A DNA stretch of 64,000 nt from Chamaelirium japonicum (Eukaryota > Streptophyta > Magnoliopsida > Liliales > Melanthiaceae), in contig CANTAL010000144.1 in the NCBI GenBank assembly GCA_947650365.1, positions 253,001-317,000 of the forward strand. The letters are read 5' to 3'. Made by a program: the position numbers and the translations under genes. A model generated the notes under the pieces. The model worked only from the letters and a program-made list of their open reading frames with translations, was not told the DNA's origin and did not search any database. Positions within the stretch are counted from its first letter, which is position 1. Each line of letters starts with the position of its first letter. This document shows positions 53,182 through 62,753 of the stretch, piece by piece.

Positions 53182-55947
53182 CCGCCCACTACGAGCGAGC
53201 TATTGGGGAGCCCGCTGGAGGCCTCCTCGCTTAAGTCCCCTACTCCACCCCCGGGTGGGAGCGGTGTGGACCTTAAGTTGGAGGAGGGAGGTCGCCCGAC
53301 AACCCCCAAGAGAGGAAGTTTTCCAATTGCCGAACCACTTCAAGAGGTCGACATTGGCGGCAAAGAAGGGCCAAGAGTTGTTAGCCTCGGGACCTCGCTA
53401 ACCAAGGGCGAGGTCCTGGCCATAACCAACTTGCTCAGGGAATACCGTGACGTATTCACCTGGAGCTTCGCGGACATGCCAGGGATTGACCCGGAGGTCG
53501 CCTGTCATCGTCTGCACACCATGAAGGAGTTCCCGCCGGTCAAGCAGAAAGCTCGGCACATACCTGCTACAAAGTCCGTTGCAGTGGCGGCAGAGATAGA
53601 CAAGCTGGAGCGAGCCGGCTTCATCCGCGAGGCGCACTTCCCCGAGTGGATCTCCAATATCGTGGCGGTGCCAAAGAAGAGCGGAGCGGTCAGGGTGTGC
53701 ATCGACTTCTCTGACCTCAACAAGGCATGCCCGAAGGATGGATTTCCTCTTCCGAGAATAGGCGCACTGGTCGACGCAGCTGTCGGGTTCCAGGCCCTGT
53801 CCTTCATGGATGGATATTCTGGGTATAACCAGATACCTCTCCACGCCGACGATCAGGAGAAGACCGCCTTCTACTCTGGAGCGGGCTACCAGAAGTTGTA
53901 CTGCTATCGAGTGATGCCGTTCGGACTTAAGAACACTGGAGCGACCTACCAAAGGCTAGTCACTCAGATGTTCAAAGATCAGATCGGCAGAAACGTCGAA
54001 GTTTATGTAGACGACCTCCTGGTGAAGAGTCGGGAGAGGGAGGGGCATGTTGCCGATCTCCGCGAAACCTTCGAGGTACTGAGAAAGTACCAAATGAGGC
54101 TAAACCCGGCGAAGTGCGCATTCGGGGTGACGTCGGGGAAATTCCTCGGGTACCTGGTCACCCACAGGGGGATCGAGGCCGACCCTGGGCAAATCCGAGC
54201 ACTTGTCGAGATGCCCGCGCCGAGGACCCGGCAGGAAGTCCAGAGACTGAGCGGGCGAATCGCCGCGCTCAATCGGTTCATCTCCAAATCCTCAGACAAC
54301 TGCCGACCTCTTTTCGAGCTGCTACGAAAAGGAGCAAGCGTTTGTTGGGATGAGAAGTGCGAGCACGCCTTCCAAAAGATCAAGGACTACCTGGCGAGCC
54401 CACCGATCTTAGCGGCACCCAAAGAGGGCGCCAAACTCGGCGTGTACCTTGCGGTCACTGAGAATGCGGTGAGCGGGGTCCTGGTTGTGGAAGAAGCAAA
54501 GGTGGAGCGGCCTGTCTACTTTGTAAGCCACACGATGCTTCCCGCTGAGCTCCGGTATCGACCAATCGAGAAGGTCACATTGGCCTTGGTCCTTACCGCG
54601 AGAAAGCTCCACCCCTACTTCTCGGCGCACCCTGTCAGGGTCATCACAGAGCACCCTCTAAAGAGCGCTCTCTCCAGGCCCTCAGTAGCCGGCAGGCTCT
54701 ACCGTTGGTCCGCCGAGCTCGCTGCCTATGGCTTGGAGTATGTCCCTCGAGTTGCTGTCAAAGGACAGGCGCTCGCCGATTTCTTGGCGGACTTCCCCAT
54801 AGAAGAACCGGTCCAGTACCGGGAGGATGAGCCAACTGAGGCACACCCTGGGAAGGTGAGGTTCTTGGACAATCAAGGCGAGCTTCCTCCAACTAAGCGT
54901 TCAGAGGAGGCAGGCTGGGAATTATTCGTCGATGGATCCTCCAACACTTTGGGGGCTGGGATCGGGGTCGCACTGATCGCCCAGTCGGTACTTCTGGAGA
55001 AGTCAGTTCGACTGGATTTCGCCGCTACCAACAATGAGGCGGAATATGAGGCGCTGCTGGCCGTCCTGGAGCTCGCTAAAGAGGTAGGCGCCAAACGCCT
55101 GAAGGTCTTTAGCGATTCCCAGCTAATTGTTTGCCAAGTCAATGGGGAGTACGCCTCTTGGGACGCACGAATGGCGGGCTATGTGGATCTGGTGAAGCAC
55201 AAGGCCGCGGAGTTCGAAAAGATCTCCTTCGAGCAAATTCCGCGAGCCGATAATAGGCGAGCTGATGCTTTGGCAAACGCCGCCTCTTTGCTGGGAACAT
55301 CAGAGGCTCGCCAGATTCTCATCGAAGTCCAAAATCAGTCTCGGCTCCAACTGATGGAGCCCGCTGTTAACCAAGTCTCCGCTAATGTACCACTCAGCGG
55401 GTGGACCGCCCCCATTTTTCGCTTTCTCCAGAAGGGCGAGCTACCAGAGGATAGAGAGGAAGCCCGGCGAGTGGAGAAATGCGCTGGGCGCTATCTCATT
55501 CGCTGGGATCGCCTTTTTCGAAGGTCCTTTGGCGGGCCAAGTCTCCGTTGCGTCGAGAGCCCGGAAACCGAAGAAGTTCTAAAGTGCATTCACTCCGGCG
55601 AGCTGGGAAACCACGCTGGTGGGCGGTCTCTGGCTGCGAAAGTACGAAGGCAAGGATACTGGTGGCCTACTCTGGAGCAAGACGCTTTGAAGGTCGCCCA
55701 GAGGTGCATCCAGTGCCAGAAGCATGCCACCACGAACCATATGCCCGCAGAGGAACTGCATCCTCTGGCGAGCCCCTGGCCTTTCCAGCAATGGGGGTTG
55801 GACATTGTGGGACCTTTCCCTGTGTCAGCCCGGCAAAAGAAATTTATTCTAGTAGCTACGGACTACTTCACCAAATGGGTGGAAGTGGTCCCGCAGACTT
55901 CCTTTGGAAGAATATCTTCTGCCGCTTTGGGCTGCCACGAGTGCTGA
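53176..55947 (+). CDS. Gypsy-3 pol: RT, RNase H and start of integrase (truncated by a frameshift)
   Basis: Open in the gag frame from the codon after UAG; the first Met is at 53203. Positions counted from that Met: RT entry TWSFADMPGIDPEVACH (about 88), KKSGAVRVCIDFSDLNKACP (about 160), SFMDGYSGYNQIPL (about 200), YRVMPFGLKNTGATYQR (about 230) and YVDD at about 266. RNase H has Asp in LFVDGSSNTLGAG (about 574), Glu in NNEAEYEALL and Asp in FSDSQLIV. Integrase H2C2 lies at about 796-842 (HSGELGNH ... CIQCQKHA), and the first catalytic Asp in WGLDIVGPFP (about 866). RT and RNase H look complete. After KWVEVVP a deletion of roughly 30 bases shifts the frame and gives a false end at 55947. Confidence 0.92.
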   Translation, partial: QLPPTTSELLGSPLEASSLKSPTPPPGGSGVDLKLEEGGRPTTPKRGSFPIAEPLQEVDIGGKEGPRVVSLGTSLTKGEVLAITNLLREYRDVFTWSFADMPGIDPEVACHRLHTMKEFPPVKQKARHIPATKSVAVAAEIDKLERAGFIREAHFPEWISNIVAVPKKSGAVRVCIDFSDLNKACPKDGFPLPRIGALVDAAVGFQALSFMDGYSGYNQIPLHADDQEKTAFYSGAGYQKLYCYRVMPFGLKNTGATYQRLVTQMFKDQIGRNVEVYVDDLLVKSREREGHVADLRETFEVLRKYQMRLNPAKCAFGVTSGKFLGYLVTHRGIEADPGQIRALVEMPAPRTRQEVQRLSGRIAALNRFISKSSDNCRPLFELLRKGASVCWDEKCEHAFQKIKDYLASPPILAAPKEGAKLGVYLAVTENAVSGVLVVEEAKVERPVYFVSHTMLPAELRYRPIEKVTLALVLTARKLHPYFSAHPVRVITEHPLKSALSRPSVAGRLYRWSAELAAYGLEYVPRVAVKGQALADFLADFPIEEPVQYREDEPTEAHPGKVRFLDNQGELPPTKRSEEAGWELFVDGSSNTLGAGIGVALIAQSVLLEKSVRLDFAATNNEAEYEALLAVLELAKEVGAKRLKVFSDSQLIVCQVNGEYASWDARMAGYVDLVKHKAAEFEKISFEQIPRADNRRADALANAASLLGTSEARQILIEVQNQSRLQLMEPAVNQVSANVPLSGWTAPIFRFLQKGELPEDREEARRVEKCAGRYLIRWDRLFRRSFGGPSLRCVESPETEEVLKCIHSGELGNHAGGRSLAAKVRRQGYWWPTLEQDALKVAQRCIQCQKHATTNHMPAEELHPLASPWPFQQWGLDIVGPFPVSARQKKFILVATDYFTKWVEVVPQTSFGRISSAALGCHEC

Positions 55948-56608
55948 TCACCGACAATGGTCGCCAGTTCGACAATCGCTTGATCAGAAGCTTTTGTGTT
56001 GAATATGGGGTCGACCTAAGGTTCTCATCCCCGAGGTACCCTCAAAGCAACGGGCAGGCCGAAGCGACGAATCGCATGATCTTGGACAACCTCAAGAAGA
56101 GGCTGGAAGGGAGAAAAGGATTGTGGGAACAGGAGCTTGATGGAGTCTTGTGGGCCTATCGCACTACTCCACGTCGCTCAACTAACGAATCCCCTTTCAG
56201 TCTCACTTTTGGTTGCGAAGCCGTGCTACCCATAGAGGCCGAGCTGCCCACTGAAAGAAGGCTTGCGTCGGCGGAGGTCGACAACGACAAGCTGCTCGTC
56301 GACTCCCTTGATCAGCTCGAAGAAAGACGAGAGCGCGCCAATCTACACCTCGCCGGATACAGACAAGAGATGAAGCGCGCCTATGACAAAAGAGTCCGCC
56401 ATCGGGCATTTAAGGCCGACGATCTGGTGATGAGAAAGGTGTTTGCAAACACGCAAGAGCCTAATGCAGGAAAGCTCGCGGTGAACTGGGAAGGCCCCTA
56501 CATATACACGAAGCAGGAAGCTCGGGGGCTTACCGGTTGATGACCGCTGGAGGCGACCTGTTAGAGCGACCTTGGAACGCTCTGCACCTTCGCAAGTTCT
56601 ATGCCTAA
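55890..56608 (+). pseudogene. Gypsy-3 integrase, remainder (two frameshifts)
   Basis: The next frame resumes integrase at DFLWKNIFCRFGLPRVL, with the second Asp in ITDNGRQF and the Glu region PRYPQSNGQAEATNR. It continues with GVLWAYRTTPRRSTNESPFS and NWEGPYIY. Near 56510 a second frameshift moves the C-terminal end (LLERPWNALHLRKFYA) to another frame, which stops at TAA 56606-56608. Together these make integrase non-functional, unlike gag, protease, RT and RNase H. Confidence 0.9.
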
Positions 56609-56713
56609 GGAAATTTTTGTAAATTCTGAAGAAGTTATGAATGAACGATGGGGGTTTTTCAACAATTTAACTAGAAAGCTCGGCGCAGACAGAGCCCGCA
56701 TGATTTATAGTGT

Positions 56714-57000
56714 GCAGTCCACCGTTGTGTGGACTTAAAGCAAGACCGGGATCCTCAGAGGCAGCCAGTGGGCGACCTTGAGTTTCCCGGGGCAGTCCGC
56801 CGTTGTGCGGACTTAAAGCAAGACAGGGATCCTCAGAGGCAGCCAATGGGCGACCTTGAGCTTCCCGGGGCAGTCCGCCGCTGTGCGGACTTAAAGCAAG
56901 ACCGGGATCCTCAGAGGCAGCCAGTGGGCGACCTTGAGCTTCCCGGGGAAGTCCGCTGCCTAGTGGACTCTAAACCTAACCAGGATCCTTCGCGTTCACC
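56714..57000 (+). repeat. 78-bp tandem repeat with conserved hairpin, four copies
   Basis: GCAGTCC landmarks at 56714, 56792, 56870 and (GAAGTCC) 56948 give an exact 78-bp period. Each unit carries AGTCCGC, a 6-base loop and GCGGACT. In the first unit the pair is AGTCCAC/GTGGACT, so both sides changed together; in the fourth it is AGTCCGC/GTGGACT, a G-T (G-U) pair. The period is 26 codons, so one open frame runs through it (56729-57109), but I regard that as a by-product. Confidence 0.9.
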
Positions 57001-57009
57001 TGCCATGAA

Positions 57010-57440
57010 CGGAAGCATCCTGGCGTTGGCAAACCCCTCAAAGGGCGAGCCCGCCAAACAGGATCATCGAGAGAAATTAACCGGGCAGGGGGCAACTAGC
57101 ACTTATTAGTTTCCTTTAAAATAAAAATGGTTTAAGTCTCTGAGTGTAGGGAAGTTTTTGAAGTCTTTTGGTTCGTTTAAACGTTTTCCGGGCTCAGAGA
57201 CTATCGAGTTTTTACGAGCATGCCGAGTTTTTCGTTTGCATATACTTAAAAATAAAAATGTTGAATCGAATTAGCTGCCTCGCCCGGGGTATCGCTCTCG
57301 AGGTCGCTGCGAACTCCCAAAGCAAACTCATGAGCAACACAAGGAGAGGAAAAGAGACATGGAAAAGTAAGGAACAGAGGCGAGCTCAAAAGGATATGTC
57401 ATTCATTATACTGAAAATGATTACAAGGGTTACAAAGATA
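57010..57440. other. Spacer between hairpin repeats and antisense gene
   Basis: No gene on the plus strand. The minus strand here would hold the 3' end of the antisense transcript; GTAATCATTTTCAGTATAATG near 57420-57400 has no canonical AATAAA. Confidence 0.4.
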
Positions 57441-57444
57441 CAGC

Positions 57445-57993
57445 CTAGGCTGGGCCCGCGCCAGTGCCCGCGTCGTCATCACGCTTCCTCTTTTTCGACC
57501 TTTCGGCCTTGTACTTCTCGATGGCGTCGAGCGCACCTTTCCGCAGGAGCTCGTTGAGCTGCGCCTGGAGGCGGCGTTGCTGAGCGTGGAGGTCTTGGAG
57601 ATGCGTCTTCCTCAGAGACGTGATCTCATCCCTAGAGGCCGCCAACTGACGTTGGAGTTCGGAGATTTCCTTCTGGGCGGCCTCTTCAGCTTGACGGGCC
57701 CCTTGCGCATCGGATAGGGCGCGGTCGCGGGCGTCCTCAACCGAAGCTAGCGTGGTGGTGAAGGTGGCGGCTCGCTGGCGCAGTTCGTCGACCTCCGTGT
57801 TAGAGGAGGCGACCTGCTGGCGCAGCCGGTCCACTTCAGCCCGCAGCTCGCCCGACCGGTCCATTTGGCGGATTCGGAGGATGTACTCGTCTACTCTCCT
57901 CTCCGAGTCATGGAGAGTGTCATCGTAGAGAGCGACAGTGTCCCCCGCGACTTCCGCGACCTCGTCAGCGAGAGCCCGGCCGACCCGCTCTAC
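57445..57993 (-). CDS. Last exon of the antisense gene: coiled coil with basic tail
   Basis: This exon is intact for 182 codons from the acceptor at 57994 to the stop at 57445. It begins VERVGRALADEVAEVAGD and runs through heptad-rich segments (ELRAEVDRLRQQVASSNTEV, EISELQRQLAASRDEITSL), ending with ERSKKRKRDDD. The ATG at 57864 is internal. A long uninterrupted coding exon in an otherwise broken gene suggests recent decay. Confidence 0.75.
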   Translation of the reverse strand, partial: VERVGRALADEVAEVAGDTVALYDDTLHDSERRVDEYILRIRQMDRSGELRAEVDRLRQQVASSNTEVDELRQRAATFTTTLASVEDARDRALSDAQGARQAEEAAQKEISELQRQLAASRDEITSLRKTHLQDLHAQQRRLQAQLNELLRKGALDAIEKYKAERSKKRKRDDDAGTGAGPA

Positions 57994-58070
57994 CTGCGAA
58001 AAGTGCGAACAGTTTGAGTTAGAAGTTAGAGCAGGAGTTTGGGGACAAATAAGTGTGAAGGTAGTCTTAC
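57994..58070 (-). other. 77-bp phase-0 intron of the antisense gene
   Basis: On the minus strand the donor is CTCGAG|GTAAGACTACC (58071|58070) and the acceptor TTTTCGCAG|GTAGAG (57994|57993). Removing it joins NRLLE to VERVGRA without loss of frame. Intron size is near the lower limit for plants. Confidence 0.75.
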
Positions 58071-58449
58071 CTCGAGCAGTCGGTTGATGAGAGCGATGTA
58101 GGGAGTCCGGGCGAAGATGTTGCGCCCCAGGATCTCCCGCATGAAGAAAGGGGCGCGCTCAGGACTGCCAGAGGAGGAGCCCGCTTGGCTCGCCTCGGTG
58201 GGAGCAGCTGGAGGGGGCGCACTGATGGCGGCAGCAGCGGGCTCGGCCCCTTGAGCGCCGGCAATCCCTTCGTTGATAGGGGAAGGCACGACGGCTCCCC
58301 TTCGCCCCGGCAGGTCCGGGTCCGAGGCTTCCGAGCTGGAGCAAGGAAGGTCGTCCAGGATGGCCCCTAGGTCCGGAGACCAGTAGGCCAACCCGCCCAG
58401 CTCAGGGAGAGGAGGAACCTCAAGAGTGGCAGGTGCGGGTTCAGGCGCG

Positions 58450-58930
58450 GGCGCGCTAGGAGACATAGGCGCGGGCTCGGGCGCGAGCGCGATGATAGCA
58501 GGCGCAGGCGCGGGCTCGGGCGCGCTGGGCGCGGGCTCGGGCGCAGGCGCGGGCTCGGACGTGCTGGGCGCGGGCTCGGGCGCGAGCGCGGGCTTGGACG
58601 CGGGTTCGGACGCGAGCACAGACGCAGGCTCGGGCGCGGGCGCGGGTTTGGACGCGGGCTCGGACGCGGGCGCAGGCGCGGGACCGGGCGCAGGAGCGGG
58701 CTCGTTCGCGGGCGCAGGCTCGGACACGGGCCAGAGCTCGGGCGCAGGCACGGGCGCGGGCGAGGGCTCGGGGGCAGGATGAGCGGGGCTCGGGCACAGG
58801 CGCGCTAGCGACAGAGGGCGCGGGCGCAAGCTCGGGCCGCGGGGCGTGCTGGAAGGCTCGGGTACAGGCGCGCTCGAGGCAGCGGCTGCGGGTAGGGGCG
58901 CGGGCTCGGGCGCGGGCGTGCTGGGGGCAG
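58450..58930 (-). repeat. Pro-Ala-Glu coding minisatellite of the antisense gene
   Basis: A GCGCGGGCTCGG-type repeat encodes PAPEPAPA-like tracts for about 130 residues on the minus strand. All three minus frames stay open over parts of it because of composition, so frame assignment rests on the flanking conserved parts. Confidence 0.7.
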
Positions 58931-60613
58931 GCGCAGCCGGTGCCGAGGTCTTGGCCGGAGCGGGTGCAGAAGGCGTCGGGCTCGTTGGCGCCCGGTCCCT
59001 CGAAGGGCAGGGGAGGCATCGCCGTCGCAGAAGCGGGCTCGCCCTCGAGAGACCGCGACTCCTCTTCTTCCGAGCTGGACTCGTCGCTGAGATCCTCGCC
59101 CGATGCCAAGCCCCGCTTTCTCGAGAGCGGCTTTCCTCCTATCCTCAACGACTCGTTCGTAGGCTTCACGAGCCTTGCGAACGACGTCGTCCTCCGCCAT
59201 TGGGCGGGCAGTTGAAGCCTTCTTCTTCTTCTTCTTGATATGGTCGCCCGGGAACCCACGCATCAAAGAGAGGTTTAGAGAGAGTCGCCCGGGAACCCAC
59301 GCATCAGCACCTCGGCCATTGGGGTTTCCACCTCAGCCATACCGAGTAGGAGCTCGACGCGCGGGTCCTCAGGGGTCGACCATAACAACTTGGCGTCGAG
59401 GGGTTCCGGAGCTGGGGAGTGCGGAGGAGAATTGGGAACTAAGGGAGAGTTCGCCTGACCTGGGGCAACCTCGCGGGAGGCAGGCGGCGGCGAGGGAATA
59501 TCCTCCTCGGCGGATCATATCGATGGCGTCTTCGTCGGCAAGCCTAATCGGGGAAGCCCGCTTCTTCTTCCCCTTCTTCGCCGAGGAGGTGCCGGCGCCG
59601 GAGGACGCCGCAGCAGCCTGGGAGGTCGCCCCCGGTGCGGCGAGAGACCGCCACCTTCTTGCGCATAACTTCTGGCGGGTAGTGATGGCGCCGGTCCGGA
59701 GATCCTTCCAAAGGAAGGAGAAATCCGGAGCCAGGATCTTCTCGGGAGTTCGCCCGCCAAGGAACTCGAAGATCGCCTTGTCAAGAGCTTGCTCCTGAGC
59801 CCCCGGAAATACACTTCGTCCCTTTGGCCCGGTACTCACCGATCGCTTTGAAGTTGGGGAGCGGCGGCCTTCCGGGATGGGCGGGAACGCCTGCACAGGG
59901 ACCTCGCCACTCCCCCGCGACAACGAACGGATACTCCTTCCAGTACCGATCCTTGTTCTCGACCGCAGAGAAGGGCAGGCACCTCGCCGGGGCGGCCTGA
60001 GAGGTAGAAGTGGCCGCAGTCCACCCCGCTGAAGACGGTCCCTGGCTTGAGGAGCCATTTCTTCAGAAGGTAGGCGAGGGGGATCCTCACGTTGAGGGCT
60101 TCCTCAATACGAGAAAGCCCGTAGAGGATCCCTCATGAATTTCCTGGAAGCTGGGCAGGGCATAAGCCCGCCAGCTCCAGTAGCTCGCTGGCGAGGTGGT
60201 TCAGGGGCAGCCGGAGCCCTGACCAGACCTGCCCCACGGAGACCGCCGTGCCGGAAAGCGGCCTCCCCGAGCGTGGGAGGGGCAGAATGGCGAGCTCACG
60301 GGGGATGCCCGCAGCGGTCCGTAGACTGTCGGGGACGGGCGCGCCCCCGATGTCGTTGAACCAGACAACGGCGGGCACACTTAGGGGGAGCCTCGCCCTC
60401 GGTGCCGGGAGCACGCACCGAGATGGGAGCGACATTGAGAGGCTCCTCCTGAGAGGTCGCAGCAGCAGTAGCAGCGGCTGAAGAAGAAGTGGCAGCAGAG
60501 GAAGCCATTGAGAGCGAGAGGGCTCTAGCGAGCTGCGAGCTGCGATTTGAAAGCAAGAAGGAGAAAGGGAGAGCTATTTTTCACGCAGCGGTAAAAACGC
60601 ACCCCCCATCCCC

Positions 60614-60620
60614 TATTTAT
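60614..60620 (-). promoter_or_regulatory. TATA box of the antisense gene
   Basis: The minus strand reads CCTATAAATAGGGG, a near-perfect plant TATA box, about 106 bases upstream of the ATG at 60508. The implied leader is CT-rich (CTCTCCCTTTCTCCTTCTTG), as is common near plant start sites. It lies wholly inside the element and outside the LTR. Confidence 0.7.
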
Positions 60621-60927
60621 AGGCAAGTGAGAGACAGGTGAAGCGGGCCGCAGTTAATGCCCGAGCGCGCCCAACGAGGCAACACGCCGACGGTTGAAGC
60701 GACAGCTCGCCGGTTCTCCAATTAGGCAGTGCCACATGGGCACGCGTGGAAAAAGCTGCGCCGGCGCCGACACTATCATTACTGACAAAAGAAGAGCGAA
60801 TGAGGAGGAGACACGTGTCTCGCGCCGATCGGGATCTAATGATGAGATTCGCCGTATCAGCGTTGAGCCTCGCGCCGCATTTAAGGTGAAGCGATCGTTG
60901 GAGATTTGGTGCGATACCCAAGTCACA

Positions 60928-61511
60928 AGATCGCTCGCGGCAGGTTCCCGTAGTTCGCTCGAGGCAGACCCTGACCGCATGTGACAAGCTCACATCGGAA
61001 GGAGATCGCTCGTGGCTGATGCTCGGGGCCCGCCCAGCGTTTGTGAAATACTGGGAGTCAAAACTCTCGACGCAGATCGCTCGCGGCAGGTGCCCGCAGC
61101 TCGCCCGAGGCAGACCCTGGCCGCATGTGACATGCTCGCATCGGAAGGAGATCGCTCGGGGCTGATGCTCGCGGCCCGCCCAGCGTTTGAGAAATACTGG
61201 GAGTCAAAACTCTCGACGCAGATCGCTCGCGGCAGGTGCCCGCAGCTCGCCCGAGGCAGACCCTGGCCGCATGTGACATGCTCGCATCGGAAGGAGATCG
61301 CTCGGGGCTGATGCTCGCGGCCCGCCCAGCGTTTGAGAAGTACTGGCAGTAAAAACTCTCGACGCAGACCCGCCCGCGGCAGGCGCCCAAGCTCGCCCGA
61401 AGCAGACCCTGACCGCATGTGAGGAGCTCGCATCGGAAGGAGATCGCTCGTGGCTGATGCTCGGGTGCCCCGCCCGGCGTTGGTGAAATACTGGCAGTCG
61501 AAGTTCTCGGC
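60928..61511. repeat. 146-bp tandem repeat, four copies, between antisense promoter and 3' LTR
   Basis: CCGCATGTGA at 60975, 61121, 61267 and 61413 gives an exact 146-bp period; AGATCGCTCGCGGCAGG at 60928 and 61074 agrees. Copies two and three are almost identical. Relative to the antisense gene the array lies about 310-900 bp upstream of its TATA box, where an enhancer would be. Confidence 0.92.
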
Positions 61512-61639
61512 GCAGCCCGCCATCGCTACTATCTCCGCCCGAAACTGTTGCAGCAGACATTGATATCAGGCACATTACCAGGGTTAGGAGCTCGCTAAGA
61601 CTCCTGAGCAAGCGTCGAGTTTCCTCGATCACTCCTCAT

Positions 61640-61650
61640 GGAGGGGGTAA
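61640..61650 (+). promoter_or_regulatory. Gypsy-3 polypurine tract
   Basis: GGAGGGGGTAA abuts the 3' LTR start at 61651. Confidence 0.8.
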
Positions 61651-62748
61651 TGTTGGGGGTAGCTGAAATCTGCCCTGGTTCGCACCCCCCCCCCCCCCCC
61701 CCCCCGTGCTCACCAAATCACCTTGACAGGGAGCGAGATCCACATTAGGCTGAAGGGCCTAGGCCAAGAGCACTCTTAGGAGCTCGCCTAAGCTCGATGG
61801 AGCTCGCCTGAGATCGCCCAGGAGCTCGCCTAAGCTCGCTCAGGAGCTCGCCCCGGAGATCGCCCAGGAGCTCGCCAAGCTCACCCAGGAGCTCGCCTAA
61901 GCTCGCTCAGGAGCTCGCTCCGGAGCTCGCCAAGCTCACCCAGGAGCTCGCCTAAGCTCGCTCAGGAGCTCGCCCCGGAGTTCGCCAAGCCCGCGCGAGA
62001 ACTCGCTGGCAGTGATAGCGGGAGTTAGACCGTCATGCATAACGAAGAGACCGGCATCACGAACGCCCCTAGCTCGCGCATGAGCTCGCCCCTAGCTCGC
62101 TCTAGGAGCTCGCCCAAGCTCGCCAGAATTCCCCAGTTTATCGAAGAGGTTGCTCCCCGCGAGGTCCGACTCTTGATAGATGTGGAAGAGAAGGCGTAGC
62201 AATGGAGGGCGAGCTCACCTTAGCTCCCCATCGGAGGTCGCCCACAATGTATGAGAGGGTGCCAGGGTGTCAAAACCCCACGGAAGCTACGTGGACAAAC
62301 TGTGGTCCACGGAAGCTCGCTCGAATCAGTTCGAGACCTCCCAGACTTGAACATTCCCAGAATGGCCACCTGGCCACGACAAGAAAGATTCCCTCCCCTA
62401 CTCAAACCGCCTGGCAGGCTTGACGACAGAATGTCAGGGCGCGAGTACCAAGGACTGTCAGACCCACGCGAGCCAGAATGTGGGGGGTCTAGAAGGCGCC
62501 GGAAGAATCTCCACGTGTCGGGCCACGGTAGGGCCGCCGATTGCTATAAATGCTCACCCCCAGGCTCCATAGTACAGGTTCGAATTCCTTTTCCCTACCA
62601 CTTTGGTATACCGCAGCTCGCCGTTGTGCCACCGTGACTGACTTGAGCGTCGGAGGGTCTGCGCTCCTAAGGGAGTCAGCCGTTCTCACGTTCTCTTTTC
62701 TTTGTCTTGCAGGCAGCCCGCACGGACCAGCAAAAAATCCCCCGTACA
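61651..62748 (+). repeat. Gypsy-3 3' LTR (1098 bp)
   Basis: Same ends as the 5' LTR. It is shorter because the C run near the start is shorter (61687-61705) and one 21-bp AGCTCGC unit is absent. The TATA box is near 62546. Confidence 0.95.
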
Positions 62749-62753
62749 ATTTA

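Larger units (their letters stand above)
57445..60508 (-). pseudogene. Gypsy-3 antisense gene: gypsy-type transposon domain, Pro/Ala-rich middle, coiled-coil end
   Basis: The ATG at 60508 (CTCAATGGCTTCC, a strong plant context) opens MASSAATSS with an Ala/Ser-rich start. The region 60435-59836 carries LRLPLNHLASELLELAGLCP and IRIPLAYLLKKWLLKPG ... GHFYLSGRP, which resembles the Pfam family of putative gypsy-type transposon proteins (PF04195, from memory). A middle region (about 59250-58450) is (PAPEPA)n-like. Then comes RAPFFMREILGRNIFARTPY, a 77-bp intron and a final exon (57993-57445) that is strongly coiled-coil and ends KKRKRDDD. A TGA at 60133-60135 and at least three frameshifts break the first half. 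The role is unknown; the basic tail suggests nuclear location. Confidence 0.75.
49432..62748 (+). mobile_element. Gypsy-3: complete Tat-type Ty3/gypsy element with antisense gene, 13.3 kb
   Basis: Both LTRs start TGTTGGGGGT and end CCCCGTACA; the flanks carry perfect 5-bp duplications ATTTA (49427-49431 and 62749-62753). Order: 5' LTR, primer-binding site, gag-protease, UAG, RT-RNase H-integrase, 78-bp hairpin repeats, antisense gene, 146-bp repeats, polypurine tract, 3' LTR. The long 3' part with an antisense ORF is the mark of Tat-type elements. LTRs differ mainly by one 21-bp repeat unit, C-tract length and a few bases, so it is fairly young. Integrase has a small deletion and a second frameshift, so it cannot move on its own. 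Confidence 0.96.

Noticed and set aside
56729..57109. 126-residue frame over the 78-bp repeats as a small protein
   Set aside because: The unit length is a multiple of 3, so one open frame is expected; conserved pairing and lack of any known domain favour a structural repeat.
58426..58782. Plus-strand frame rich in AGSGAGAGS
   Set aside because: It is the complement of the Pro-Ala-Glu repeat of the antisense gene.
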